Assembly: GCA_963971405.1 (NCBI GenBank)
Contig: OZ020488.1
Span: 20,355,089 to 20,419,088 of the forward strand
Source of the DNA: Psococerastis gibbosa
Lineage: Eukaryota; Arthropoda; Insecta; Psocodea; Psocidae
DNA length: 64,000 bases
Direction: 5' to 3'
The notes under the pieces: generated by a model
Told to the model about the DNA's origin: nothing
The model's database searches: none
The model's input: only the letters and a program-made list of their open reading frames with translations
In this document: piece after piece, positions 1-10,734 of the stretch
Position numbering within the stretch: position 1 is the stretch's first letter
Layout of the letters: the number at the start of each line of letters is the position of its first letter
Translations under genes and position numbers: made by a program

Positions 1-320
1 TTCAAGCACCATATATTAATTAGCACTGTATCTGCAGTATGAATCGGAGCAGTCTACAATAGTTTGCCGCCTCCTCGATTTCAGTCACACCTTTCTGCTT
101 TCTCAAATATGACTGCATTACATTTTCATTGTCTATTCTTAACAAAACGAGAAGTTTACAAAATGTTGCCTTGGCAACAAATGGAAAGAACAGAATGATT
201 ACTACATGAGCTTGGCGAGATCTGTAATAAAACAATCATTTACTTAACGTAATAGAAAAACTTTCTTTAGGACACCCACCCTCCAAATGTTACTCGCTGC
301 CTACAAAACTTGATTTACTT

Positions 321-380
321 GAAGATGTAAACTTTCACAGCAGCAGAATTCAAGATGTAAAGTTTCGAAGCAGCAGAATT
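321..380. repeat. 30-bp tandem duplication, two units
   Basis: Two adjacent 30-bp units share the pattern AAGATGTAAA followed by TTTC and AGCAGCAGAATT, differing at about three positions. It is a simple local duplication. Just after it, GAATTGCT and AGCAATTC form a small inverted pair. No function is suggested. Confidence 0.85.
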
Positions 381-1181
381 GCTTTAAATTATAGCAATTC
401 CTCAGCGACAGCTTTGAAATTCTTAGTGGAAATTCTATATAGCTGTGGGACCCTAATTCCAAGCTTGATATCCTGCCTTCCCGGTGAAATAATTGCATTA
501 ACAAGGCGACAACACTTTCACTGAAAATTGAAATTCCGCTCAGAAAGTGACTGGCTGTTAGCACCGCTATATCTCCCTCCCTCAGTATCAAGTCTTTGTT
601 TTTATGGCCCCCTTTAATGTGAACTCATAATAAAGCTAACCCTTCTTCTACGCCTTCTATAGCCTTCATGGAAGGAATTAATTACCTAAACACGTTTGGT
701 ATGAGGCTTGCACTTATCTCCTAAGCTCCTGTACATCATTAGATTATTACATCCTGCCAAGTTGCTTAAACTGTAAGCTAAACTTAGTAGCTAACTTAGC
801 AAAGTTACACACTCATTTTAAAACTCCCTTTGTGTATCGTTGCGTTGTCATGACAATGAAATGGTAACTTCTCTATAACACTTACCAATCATTATAACAT
901 TGAACAGAACCTGTGTACTTATTTAAAAATTGAAAAAAAAGACATAATATACGCTGAAACTCATGCAATATCGTTATATATTGAAAAAATATATATATAT
1001 TATATATATATATATATATACTTACTGTAAATATGATGTATATTGTAGTTTTGAATAAGAAAAGTATAATATATATAACATAAAGATGTATACATAATAT
1101 AAGTTACATTAGTATACGGCTATTCAAACCGTACGCACTGCCCTCTACCTTAATTTTAAAGCTACAAACACAGTCGATATA
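381..1181. other. Unassigned AT-rich DNA with (AT)n tract
   Basis: I see no gene here. The only distinctive item is an alternating AT run at about 989-1020. The sequence leads directly into the transposon whose left end is at 1182. Confidence 0.6.
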
Positions 1182-1183
1182 TA

Positions 1184-1522
1184 GTCCGGTCAATATAGAC
1201 CAAAAAATGAGAGTGAAGTTACATAAAGTCCCAACAAGCTGAATTTTTGTGAAGTTGTTCAAAACATAATTATAAACAATGTCTGGAAGTTCCCCATCAT
1301 TCCCCTGAAAGGAAAAAATTTAATTCAAGGTCAAAGGTCCAAAAAATGAGTTTTTCGCGATTTTCAGCAAAACGATAAGTTTTATCATAAAAGTACCCCA
1401 GACAAAAATTGTAGATCATAAAATTATCTATAAAAAATGTATCAATACTTTTTTTCTTACGAGCCACCGTTTCTGAGATATAACGATTCTAAAAGTTATA
1501 AAAGTTGTTGTCATAATATGCA
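1184..1522 (+). repeat. Left terminal inverted repeat of element copy 1
   Basis: It starts GTCCGGTCAA and ends near TCATAATATGCA, about 339 bp. It pairs with 2859-3190 almost throughout. The outer 20 bases differ slightly between the two arms: the left arm has an extra AAAAAATGAGAG segment that the right arm lacks. The same difference is present in copy 2, so it belongs to the family. Confidence 0.9.
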
Positions 1523-1601
1523 TGAGAACGCCACGTATATACATCTAGAGTTATAAAATTTTATATATATTTAATGTTTAAATATTTTATTTGATGAACT
1601 T

Positions 1602-2666
1602 ATGACAGTCCCAACCAGTCAACAGAAATTTCTTACTAATACCCACAACAAGTCTCGGTTCATTTCAATGTTGAAAGAAAAGTTTACGGCTGAAAATATA
1701 TTGGTAAAACAAGCTAATAATGATGCTGATGTATTGATTATTGAAACAGCAATAGAGCAATTCAATTTGACAAATACAACTATTGTTGTTGGTGAAGATG
1801 TTGACTTACTTGTATTACTCACTGCTCGAACGCCAACTGAAAAAACTATTTTTTTCTTAAAACCAGGAAAAGCTCAGCATCAATCATATATATATTCATC
1901 AAAAAGTTTATTTACTTTTGTAAAGTGTAAAGATCATGTACTATTTTTACACGCAATAACTGGCTGTGATACGACATCTGCATTTTACAGGAGGGGTAAA
2001 ACAGCAGTTTTCAAAATGTTTGAAAAACAAGATTTAATTCAATGTGCTGAAGTTTTTAAAAAAAGTGATTCAACTCAACAAGAAGTTATTACCAACGGCA
2101 TCCGCTTTCTTCTTTCTATGTACGGAGCTCCTAAAAAAACTACCTGTTTAGATAAACATCGATATGCATGTTTCGTTAAAAATACTAAAAATAAAAAATA
2201 AGTTCAATTAGCTTGTCTTCCTCCAACTTCAGTTGCTGCTCACCAACATCTTTTTCGAGTATATTACCAAGTTCAAGTGTGGCTTGGTTATCAGCTAGAC
2301 CCTACAGACTGGGGTTGGAAGTTGGTCAACAATATATTAGAGCCAGTTCACTCTTTACTTCCACCTGCGCCGAAAAAACTGCTAAACATTATTTTTTGCA
2401 ACTGCAAAAAGGGATGCAGTGCTAAATGTGGTTGCAAAAAAGTCGGACTGTCTTGTTCTTTGGCATGCACAAATTGTCAAGGCCGGTCGTGCTCTAATAT
2501 TGAATCACAAACAATGGAGGATTCGTTTGACTCCGACGAAGTATCATGCGATACATCGCTATTGACGCAATTTACTTGCATCCAAAATGAAGATGAAGAA
2601 GAAGCAGGAGAAGAAGAACAAGAAGAAGATCAAGAAGAAGAACAAGAATTTGAAACTTACGAATAA
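1602..2666 (+). pseudogene. Element-encoded XPG/FEN-like nuclease with Cys-rich tail, one stop
   Basis: One reading frame runs from an ATG at 1602 to a TAA after 2663, interrupted by a single TAA at 2199-2201. Copy 2 has CAA (Gln) at that position. The first 199 residues hold motifs that match the PIN/XPG-FEN nuclease pattern: DADVLI at 41-46, VVGEDVDLLVLL at 62-73 and HAITGCDTTSAF at 117-128 with GK at 132-133. These resemble the FEN1 EAEAQ, TEDSDLL and GCD..GIG motifs. After the stop the frame continues with LPPT, YYQVQVWLGYQ, DWGW and LPPAPKKLL. A dense cysteine cluster follows (CNCKKGC, CGCKK, ACTNC), and the protein ends in a Glu/Asp-rich tail. Related uncharacterised proteins that I recall are longer at the N-terminus, so the family product here seems to start inside the nuclease domain. 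The frame is closed upstream by a TAA at 1572. Nuclease activity is inferred, not shown. Confidence 0.8.
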
Positions 2667-2858
2667 GATGAATAAACTTCAACACTTTTTTTTCATTTAC
2701 ATCGCTTTTATCTTTCCCAATCTTTGAAAATTTCCGTTATTTTGCAAAAGTTTTACATTAAACAGGATCACAACTGACCCGTGGAGTAGGCCTACTGGGG
2801 AAACCACGTTAACAAAAACGCGCTAAGTACACTACCTCATAGGTGGCGTGGAAACGTG

Positions 2859-3190
2859 TGCATATTATGACGATAACAACTTTTATAACTTTTAGAATCG
2901 TTATATCTCAGAAACGGTGGCTCGTAAGAAAAAAAGTATGAATACATTTTTTATAGATAATTTTATGATCTACAATTTTTGTCTAAGGTACTTTTATGAT
3001 AAAACTTACCGTTTTGCTGAAAATCGCGAAAAACTCATTTTTTTGACCTTTGACCTTGAATTAAATTTTTTCCTTACAGGGGAATGATGGGGAACTTCTA
3101 GACATTGTGTGTAATTATGTTTTGAACAACTTCACAGAAATTCAGCTTGTTGGGACTTTATGTAACTTCGAATGTCTAAATTGACCGGAC
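2859..3190 (-). repeat. Right terminal inverted repeat of element copy 1
   Basis: It is the reverse complement of 1184-1522 with few differences, from TGCATATTATGA inward to TTGACCGGAC at the outer end. Single-stranded DNA or RNA from the element could fold into a stem of more than 300 bp. Confidence 0.9.
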
Positions 3191-3192
3191 TA

Positions 3193-4534
3193 ATATAGGT
3201 TTACACGGGTCATTGTTATCCTAGCTGTCTTCCTGCTACAAAGAGACAATAAACGTACCAGTGTTTATCCACCCTAAACGAAATTGTTAGCATAAGTTCT
3301 TTATTTATCACACCCAAAGGAAAACATGGACTTGTCGACACAATATTAAAATGCATCTAAAGTTCAATGCACCTCCTTACTTAACACGCTCGGTATTAGG
3401 CGTGACTACATCATGGAGGGTGTTGCTAATGGAGAAAGCAAATATGGGTTACAGCTGTGTATATGCTATTTAACATGTTTTCTCCTTGAACTTGTTCAAT
3501 GACGCTCGTTTACGACTTCTCTTGAATTGTGTTGAGGCATTATAGTATTTTCGTGCTGTTCTCAACTTCCTATTAAGCATGCAACATTGCTCGGTATTTA
3601 AGGGCTTTTTGATGTCAAACTTACGTCTGAAAATAAAACGTATATTTAAACATTTCGAAACTTTTGTTTTCAAGTCCCTATGAAAAAATACAAGCCGTGT
3701 CGACCAAATGCGGGGAATTTAACACAGAGGAAAAGTTGTGATTGTGCTAGGCTTTGAGATACGTTAAATGTATTGAGTTTCAAGAGTCTTAGGGCGGTAT
3801 TAGGCACTAATAGGACGCAAAATATTTTTTATCAAGAATTAACGCCATGATCGTACAATATACTAAGATGTACAGCAAGCAGTCACCAACAAGCAACGCT
3901 CGTTAACCTGGAAATTAATGGCAAGGCTCACGTCAACGCCGAACTCTAATTGCCAGGAACCCTAAGCCGCCATGATGGAAAAATTAACGAAATTAAATAC
4001 CCGTGTGTTTGGCAGGATAATTACGGCTTCGATTGCTTCAAAAGACATTTTTTACACATTCTTACTATTGAAACGTGTTTGACACGACAAAACAGTCAAT
4101 AGTTGTTAAAATTGTAAGAAAACTAATCTGCAGAAAAGAAGAAGTTACATAAAATCAACTAACTTACAGTCTGTTTGTAAACTAAAATACTATTTTGTTG
4201 TATTGTAACAGAAGATTAGAGAATAGCACATTAGAATATATATGGATATACTGTAGTTAGGGCACTCACGCACTAGAGGGAAGACAAGGCTTGTCAACAT
4301 CGAAATCTTAAAAATAAATTTTTACACCTAATTGACATTGTAGTAGGGGCAACCTTTTAAGGACTTTACATTCGAAATAGAGTATGAAGAAGGCAATGAT
4401 CAGGGGTTTGAGTCCCACGGGATCCATTTTTTTCTTGATAATCTCGAAATCGTAAATTCACAGAGACTCTCAAGGTCATATAATGTACATTTTTTTTCCT
4501 TGTCCAGTACTCCCTGGACTAGGAGCATATATTA
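3193..4534. other. Mostly unassigned; candidate exon and one B-box-like motif
   Basis: Apart from the possible exon at 3470-3626, I see nothing coding. GGTTTGAGTCCC at about 4405-4416 resembles a Pol III B box but has no A box at the right distance, so it may be a decayed SINE. Confidence 0.5.
3470..3626 (-). CDS. Possible terminal exon of an unknown host gene (weak)
   Basis: On the minus strand a pyrimidine-rich tract ending in TTTTATTTTCAG (just above 3626) is followed by about 51 open codons to a TAG-free run and a stop at 3470-3472. The peptide is basic (RRKFDIKKPLN, RKLRTARKYYN, KRSRKRASLNKFKE). An AATAAA lies about 170 bp downstream on the same strand, near 3301-3306. This is the arrangement of a last exon with a short 3' UTR, but each sign is common by chance in AT-rich DNA. 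I do not recognise the peptide; a LINE fragment is an alternative. Confidence 0.15.
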
Positions 4535-5402
4535 AAAGAACCGGTCCGAGTTAACCCGAACATGCTTTCCAATTTATCAAAATTAGTAGATAGAGAAAAT
4601 GAGTAATTTCATGGTAAATAATTTTCCTATGGTTAAATCTCCGACATCTCGGGGGGGGGGGGGGGTGTGTCCACCTGACGTCATTGGAGGTGAGGTAAAT
4701 TCTAGATAGGTCAGACCAACACATTACCACACAGAAATACTGGCAGGGCACGCAATGTATTTGAGCGTGAATTTTCTATCATTTAAAAAAAAAAAACATT
4801 TTTTTTTTACAAAACCAAATACTTTTCTGGGAAAGCAACCTGTCCGGTTTCGTTACTCAATTTAACACCTAAAACATGCCTGAAGGTAGAAATCATCGAT
4901 AGAAAGGTTTCGCAGAAAAATTATTTTTTAGTAATTTTTCATTAAAATTTAGTTATTTTTATTTTTTAACCCCAGAAGCAACCTAACAAGGGGCAAGCGA
5001 CCCCACGCATTTTGTTAAAATTAATAACGACTACAATATATGTGAATTGAAAAGAAATCGTTGGAGCCGTTTTTGAGAAATAATTTTTTTAGACGTTTTT
5101 TTTTGGAGTTTTTTGAGAATAAAACCCCCCAAATTAAGTTAGCCCCAAATAAAAAAAATTCTTCCTAGGTATGATTTTTGTGAATTTACATGCCGTATTT
5201 CATCAAAATCGACCAAGTAGTTTGCCCGGAAATCGACGCACAGACAGACATACAGAACGACAGACAGACAGACAGACATTTCGTAAAAACCACTTTTTTG
5301 GGTTCCTGGGAGCTTAAAACGTGTAAATCCGTTGAAATCTCGGAATCGAAAATTTTGACCGTCACAAAGCTTTCCTTATACTACGTATAAATTGGAAAGC
5401 AA
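4535..5402 (+). mobile_element. AAAGAACCGG family non-autonomous repeat, copy A
   Basis: It begins AAAGAACCGGTCCGAGTT and ends in ACGTA followed by AAATTGGAAAGC. Copies share this layout at 43339-44217, and a foldback version occupies 7826-9102. Landmarks along it are ATGCTTTCCAATTT near the start, a G run of about 15 at position 120, a CCCCAGAAGCAA segment and a (CAGA)n stretch near 5243-5278. GCTTTCC and GGAAAGC form an inverted pair at the right end. It has no open frame of note. Copy B ends in the same AAAGAACCGG motif at both borders, so the family is best read as an inverted-repeat DNA element, and copies A and C as right-end variants. Confidence 0.75.
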
Positions 5403-5524
5403 CAATACAATAACTTACAGGCATACAATTTTTGGGTACCAAAAACCCCCTTAGGTATAATTATGCATAGTAAGAGACACAACTCGGCCGGCATAAAAAG
5501 GCAGACACTTACAGTATTGTTGTC

Positions 5525-5740
5525 AGGATATGAAGAGTAGTGGTACGGACTCTGACTTACACCCGAAGGGTTGTTGGTTTGAGTCCCACACTTCCTGCAT
5601 GTTCCTGCCATGCTTCGGCGAGTATGCAAAGCAGGCGGTCCCGGGCCTGTCTAATTGAGTGTAAGAGGGGGCTTTACAACTCCTCTAAGATGGCCCATAA
5701 ATAGAACAAATAGGCATTATTTATAATTTCTTCTCAGCCC
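5525..5740 (+). mobile_element. tRNA-derived SINE (family 1), copy 1
   Basis: AGAGTAGTGGTACGGACTC carries the A box and GGTTTGAGTCCC the B box, with the tRNA-Glu-like segment between. Downstream are the family body (AAGCAGGCGGTCCCGGGCC) and the AGTGTAAGAG segment. It is diverged from the copy at 21876-22106, and its tail is short (TATTTATAA). Confidence 0.8.
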
Positions 5741-7825
5741 AATCTGTTTTTATTCTTGCGTGTTATAGTGCTCAACTGCTAATTATCTTTCCTATAGACT
5801 TAGGCAAACAGACTGCCAGGCCCGCTTATTATTAGCTTAATCTGTGGATTAAAAATGTAAATAAAAAAAATCCGTTCTAAAATTTTATTGTTATTAGCAC
5901 TAAGTGCCATAGTAGAAGCTTTTTGAAGCTCCGGAGTTGCCATTTCCAAAATTAATAATAATAATAATAAAGCGTGTATTTATAAAAAAAAACATTACAA
6001 ATTTTACTAAACCGGTGCCAAAAAGGCGCGTTGGGATCACCACACAATTTACTGTAGTAGCTTATTTACTAGTTCGTCACACTAACTAAATTAATTAAAT
6101 TTTTTGAATATTCCAGCTGCTCTTTTATACAGAAAATTGAAACCGATCACGCAAGGAAATAGTGCAATTTGACATGCGAAACACCAATGAAATAATTATG
6201 ATTCAGCTTACGAGTCAATGGCTTTAACATTTTCCAACCCTGCTATCAATAATACAACTAGACTACTTTTCCTAAACTTTCCGGCATTTGTATATAAAAA
6301 AATAAAATAAAATGTTTTGCATGGAGCCATATTTTACAACAATCAACTTACACTAGGCTAGAACGAAATTTAAAAATGTGAACAGAAGGGGACAAACCCT
6401 CAAGCCCGGAATTGGATATCGGAACTAAAAGAGCTCATCTGAGGAAGCCTTTCCCCTTATTTGTTTGAATTCTTTGTGCCTCAGGGAGGCATGGAACAAA
6501 GTATTCCGAATCGACTCTCCGACTTAAAATTTTCCAAACTTCCTTAACTTTGATTCGTTTTCGCCTCAGGTGGATAGTAGTCGTTTACAACTCGAAATTG
6601 CTTGAGAAACTGCCAAAAGCCATGAATAAGATTGAGTGAAAAGAATCGGATGATGGAGCGAGCTAACTTCCAACAAGAAAAGTATGTCCAGGCTATATTT
6701 TGCACATATTATTAACTAATGAATTTAACTAGCGATTAAGAAACGAAAATGAAGTACCATTAATTCCATTCTTTCACTGAGCACATTGCATATTTTGGTA
6801 TTACGCAATACGCAGCAATTGAGATACGCGAACTAGATGAAGGTTCCAAAAAGAGCTATGGCAGACGTCAAAACCGAAACATCTTTCCGTCGTAGTGAAC
6901 AAGAGAAGAATACTTCCTACTGCATTGTTGTGAAAGTATGAGACAGAATTCAGGTGCAATAAGGACACGGCCTCACCGCAGTCATGTTCCTGTCGTGCGT
7001 AACATTTGAGATGCTCTTGAAAAAGAAACTATTCACGTCAAGTCTCATCATCTTCTACAAGATGAAAATATAATACTTGAGGAAGGATGTTGTTCTACGT
7101 TCAAAATATTACATGGTTTGAGGTACTTCTGCGTCACTTATTTCCAGGAAGGAGCTTCCAGAGGGTAGTAAGGCAATTGACCAAAGGAATATTTTTCGTG
7201 AACCTTTTCTAGTGAGTTATTTTTTGACAAAAAACTTCATGTTAAAAGTACTAAATAAATTATTCTTAGCAGCGTCGAATAGGATGATAAGACAGGGTGG
7301 AATTTTCAAATTTCAAAAAATTCATTAGGCCTATATTTTACTGTAGTATTTACAAATTGTGCTCTTAAGAACCTGCACGATACAACAATTTAACTTAAAA
7401 TGCTATTCCAAGACCAGTGAACACTTAGATATTGGCCAAATCGGTAGGACCGAGAATCTGAAAATCTACAAGTATAACTAAATCTGTATAATGCATTTAT
7501 CATGCAACGGTCAGTTGCGCTGATATGATGGTACTTGTTATCTCAATTACTTTAATAGCCCATTACGCCGATTAATGTCAAGTTTAGCTCACTACCTCCA
7601 CTGCTATCAAACTATAGTACACGATACAGGAGGCCTCAAACCCCTTAACATTGACCTCATACATTCATATAACATATAGACCGCTAATGAACGTTATACT
7701 ACTAGAGACGAGAAGAGCACCATGTCACGGAGAATAAAATATTCTAGACTTTTCTTTTATAGTTATAACGGTGAACGCAATTACGTCAATTGGAGAATTT
7801 ACAAGATTTTGAATGTCATCAGATA
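5741..7825. other. Unassigned; (AAT)n and a small repeat remnant
   Basis: An (AAT)n tract lies at about 5953-5970. The stretch at about 5824-5862 (AGCTTAATCTG, GATTAAAAATGTAAAT) resembles the inner arm of the foldback at 34182-34336 and may be a fragment of it. I recognise nothing else in these 2 kb. Confidence 0.5.
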
Positions 7826-9102
7826 AAGAACCGGTCCGAGTTTACTCGAACATGCTTTCCAATTTATCGATTAGTAGAGAGAGAAAATGATTAATTTCAT
7901 GGTAAATAATTTTCCTATGGTTAAATTTCGGATATTACGGGGGGGGGGGGGGGGGAGTCGTCCACCTGACGTCACTGAAGGTGACGTAAATTCTACATAG
8001 GTCAGACCAACACATTCCCACACAGCAATAATGGCAGGGCACGCAATGCATTTGAGCGTGAATTTGCTTTCATTTTTTTCAAAAAACATTTTTTTGCACA
8101 AAACCAAACAGTTTTTTGGATAAGCAAACTGTCCGGTTTCGTTACTCAATTTAACACCTAAAACATGCCTTAAGTTAGAAATCATCGATAGAAAGGTTTC
8201 GCAGAAAAATGATTTTTTAGTCATTTTTCATTAAAATTGAGTTATTTTTATTTTTTTACCCCCAGAAGCAAACTATCAAGGGGCAAGCGACCCCCCGCAT
8301 TTCGTTAACATTAATAACGACTACAATATATGTGAATTTAAAAAAAATCGTTGGAGCCGTTTTTGAGGTCCCAGGAACCTAAAAAAAAGTGGTTTTTACG
8401 ATTTGTCTGTCTGTTCATCGATTTCCGAACAAACTACTGGGTCGATTTTGATGAAATTCGGCATGTAGGTTCACAAAAATCATACCTCGGGACCATTTTA
8501 TTTTTATTTTGGGCTAACTCAATTTGGGAGGTTTTATTCTTAAAACATTCCACAAAAAAACGCCTAAAAAATTATTTCTCAAAAACGGCTCCAACGATTT
8601 CTTTTAAATTCACATATGTTGTAATAGTTATTAATGTTGACAAAATGCAGGGGGTCACTTGCCCCTTGATAGTTTGCTTCTGGGGGGTAAAAAAAATAAA
8701 AGTAACTTAATTTTCATGAAAAATGACTAAAAAATAATTTATCTGCTAAACCTTTTGATCGGTGATTTCTACCTTCAGGCATGTTTTAGGTGTTAAATTG
8801 AGTAACGAAACCGGACAGGTTGCTTTCGCAAAAAACGTTTTGGTTATGTGGAAAAAAAAATTTTTGTTTGAAAAAATCATCGAAAATTCACGGTCAAATG
8901 CATTGCGTGCCCTGCCATTATTACTGTGTGGTAATGTGTTGGTCTGACCTATCTAGAATTTACCTCGTCAGGTAGACAACCCCCCACCCAGATATCGAAA
9001 ATTTTGCCATAGGAAAATTATTTACCACGAAATTACTAATTTTCTCCAACTACTAATTGATAAATTGGAAAGCATGTTCGAGTAAACTCGGACCGGTTCT
9101 TT
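7826..9102. mobile_element. AAAGAACCGG family foldback, copy B
   Basis: Both ends read AAAGAACCGGTCCGAGTTTACTCG in inverted orientation, and the arms of about 540 bp (7826-8367 and roughly 8562-9102) are reverse complements with scattered differences. The right half is a nearly whole reversed family unit, including the (CAGA)n stretch seen here as TGTCTGTCTG. The left half is a unit cut off at GGAGCCGTTTTTGAG. About 195 bp in the centre are therefore single-copy. The two ORFs of 117-119 codons inside it fall entirely within repeat sequence. A transcript would form a long hairpin. Confidence 0.85.
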
Positions 9103-9891
9103 GGAAGTTGTACAGACATTAAAAAATTAACAAGTAAGAAAGAAACGTAACAATTGTTACCCAGAAATAGTCTCTTGTATAATTTCACTGAAATGTGACT
9201 AAATGAAATCCAATTGTATGATTATATTTCAAATTACTCAGAATAAAGGCACAACAGATAACGGGGAGAAAGGGGGAAACGAAGATGAAGCGAGAGATTA
9301 GCGGAATTAACCAAGAAAACTGTAAAATTATACATCCGACGGTAATGAGCTACATGATATCTCAATCACCATCAAACCGAACAGTACCATTAAACATTTA
9401 TCGCCCTACAGGAACAAAGAGTCAGTGCTCAAATGCCCTGGCAAACTCGTTCATCTAATTTGTTTCACATCATATTGCCATAAGCACTGGACCGTTTTGA
9501 TGCACCGATATAATCATGGCATTTTTACTTTGTAGCTTAGTATGTTTTGTATGTTTTATAACTATAGCAATGCATAGCACCTTGTCATGGTGAGACTGGC
9601 CTTTAAGGGGGAATGGAAAGAAATATCATGTTCCAATGCAGGGATCGGCAACCTTTTTTTAGCAGCAGAGCCAAATTTCGAAACAACCAGATTTAGACCA
9701 GTTAGAAGAGCTACACATCCAAACCAAAAAAAAACAACACCAAATTTGAATACAATCAACCTTATGAGAAGGTTTACAGGTTATTTGGTATCTTTAAAAT
9801 ACGAATGCACTATAAAAACTATAATTTATAGGTCTGTAAAAATTTCGTATCGCTAAGATAGTGTCCTGTAAATATTCTTTTAGAATGTAAC
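9103..9891. other. Mostly unassigned DNA with a hAT-like end
   Basis: Contains the short motif described at 9639-9676. Both strands are open for about 65-90 codons around 9562-9856, but the peptides are not recognisable. Confidence 0.4.
9639..9676 (+). mobile_element. Possible hAT-type terminal repeat
   Basis: CAGGGATCGGCAACC followed by a T run and AGAGCCAAATTT closely resembles the CAG-G-TCGGCAACC end of many hAT non-autonomous elements. I found no matching inverted end or 8-bp duplication nearby, so this is one end of a fragment at best. Confidence 0.4.
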
Positions 9892-10076
9892 TGCAAAGGC
9901 TTTCACGGCCGGAGTCGAATGAAGAACCAGTAGAATCCTACGGAGCCACCGAGGTACAACCTTCGAAGTCTACGCAGCGCCACTGAAGATGCCGACCGCA
10001 GATGTTGACGAAACGTTTGGAAGTTCACTTTCATTTCGACCACGGCCCATCAGCCCGGATTCTACTTGTTCTCCAT
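9892..10076 (+). repeat. Hammerhead-like repeat, copy 1
   Basis: It starts GGCTTTCACGGCCGGAGT and ends CCCGGATTCTACTTGTTCTCC. GAAGAACCAGTAGAATCC near the start is the inverse of the end. Its core CTGAAGATG, CCGCAGATG and GACGAAACGTTTGG has the CTGANGA and GAAA elements of a hammerhead ribozyme around a partly paired stem. The second copy lies reversed at 19136-19334. From memory the GGCTTTCA-GGCCGG start and the CCGCAGATG-GGCGAAACGT core occur together in repeats of many animals, possibly linked to Penelope-type elements. Confidence 0.65.
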
Positions 10077-10734
10077 TCTTTTAAAATGCCTACAATTCTT
10101 AGGATTCAACAAAATTACAACAGAAGTTTGAAGTCTTTTTACGACGAGTACAGATAAACATAGAAGTTCCAATTTACTATATTTCATAACCAAAGAAATA
10201 AAAAATATAAGTGTCGCACAAGTGTGAAAAACAGCAGTGTTTGTAAGCAGCCGCGTTACAGATAAGGGAGGAAATATTAGCCATTGAATCACCGAGATAA
10301 GGTCAATTCGAACAAGAAAAACTATAGCTCATTAAAAAAGTTGGCCATTTGAAAGTTGGGGCTTCCCTGTAAGGGCACAACCTACTCCAGCGGATGTTTT
10401 AAGGGTCGTTAGGGAGCTGAAAAGAAGATTAGTCAAGTGTATCATGGAAGTTGCCTTAAGTTTTTTCTCGCTCCATTGCCCTTATTTGTTACTTTCCTCG
10501 ACTTGTTCGCACCCCACTTTCCCGGCACTTCCTCTTCACTTGAATACTGCTGACTAATAGCCAACAAGGTGCCGGCAAGGAAAACAGACCATTTTAGAAT
10601 TCAGTCCACATACAAAACTAATATTGAATTTTACTTCAACGGTACCAGCATCTAAAACTATGTTCCCGAGGGTGGTTTTGGATTCAGGGAGACATGAGAT
10701 GAAGAAAGTTAATGTACGACTTCTACGAATAATA
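10077..10734. other. Unassigned DNA
   Basis: I see no gene, repeat or RNA signal here beyond short chance ORFs. Confidence 0.5.

Larger units (their letters stand above)
1182..3192 (+). mobile_element. Long-TIR DNA transposon encoding an XPG/FEN-like nuclease, copy 1
   Basis: The ends read TAGTCCGGTCAA and TTGACCGGACTA, and the inverted repeats continue inward for about 335 bp (1184-1522 against 2859-3190). TA flanks both ends, as it does in copy 2, so a TA target duplication is the simplest reading. Because the flanking DNA differs at the two loci, the borders are well fixed. The interior holds one gene on the plus strand and nothing resembling a DDE transposase. Copy 2 lies inverted at 15469-17465 and looks more than 95% alike by eye, which suggests recent activity. 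The superfamily is not identified with certainty. From memory, some Academ elements carry an XPG nuclease, but they have different target duplications. Confidence 0.9.

Noticed and set aside
7871-8710. Two ORFs of 117 and 119 codons
   Set aside because: Both lie inside the AAAGAACCGG foldback and follow repeat sequence; no domain is visible.
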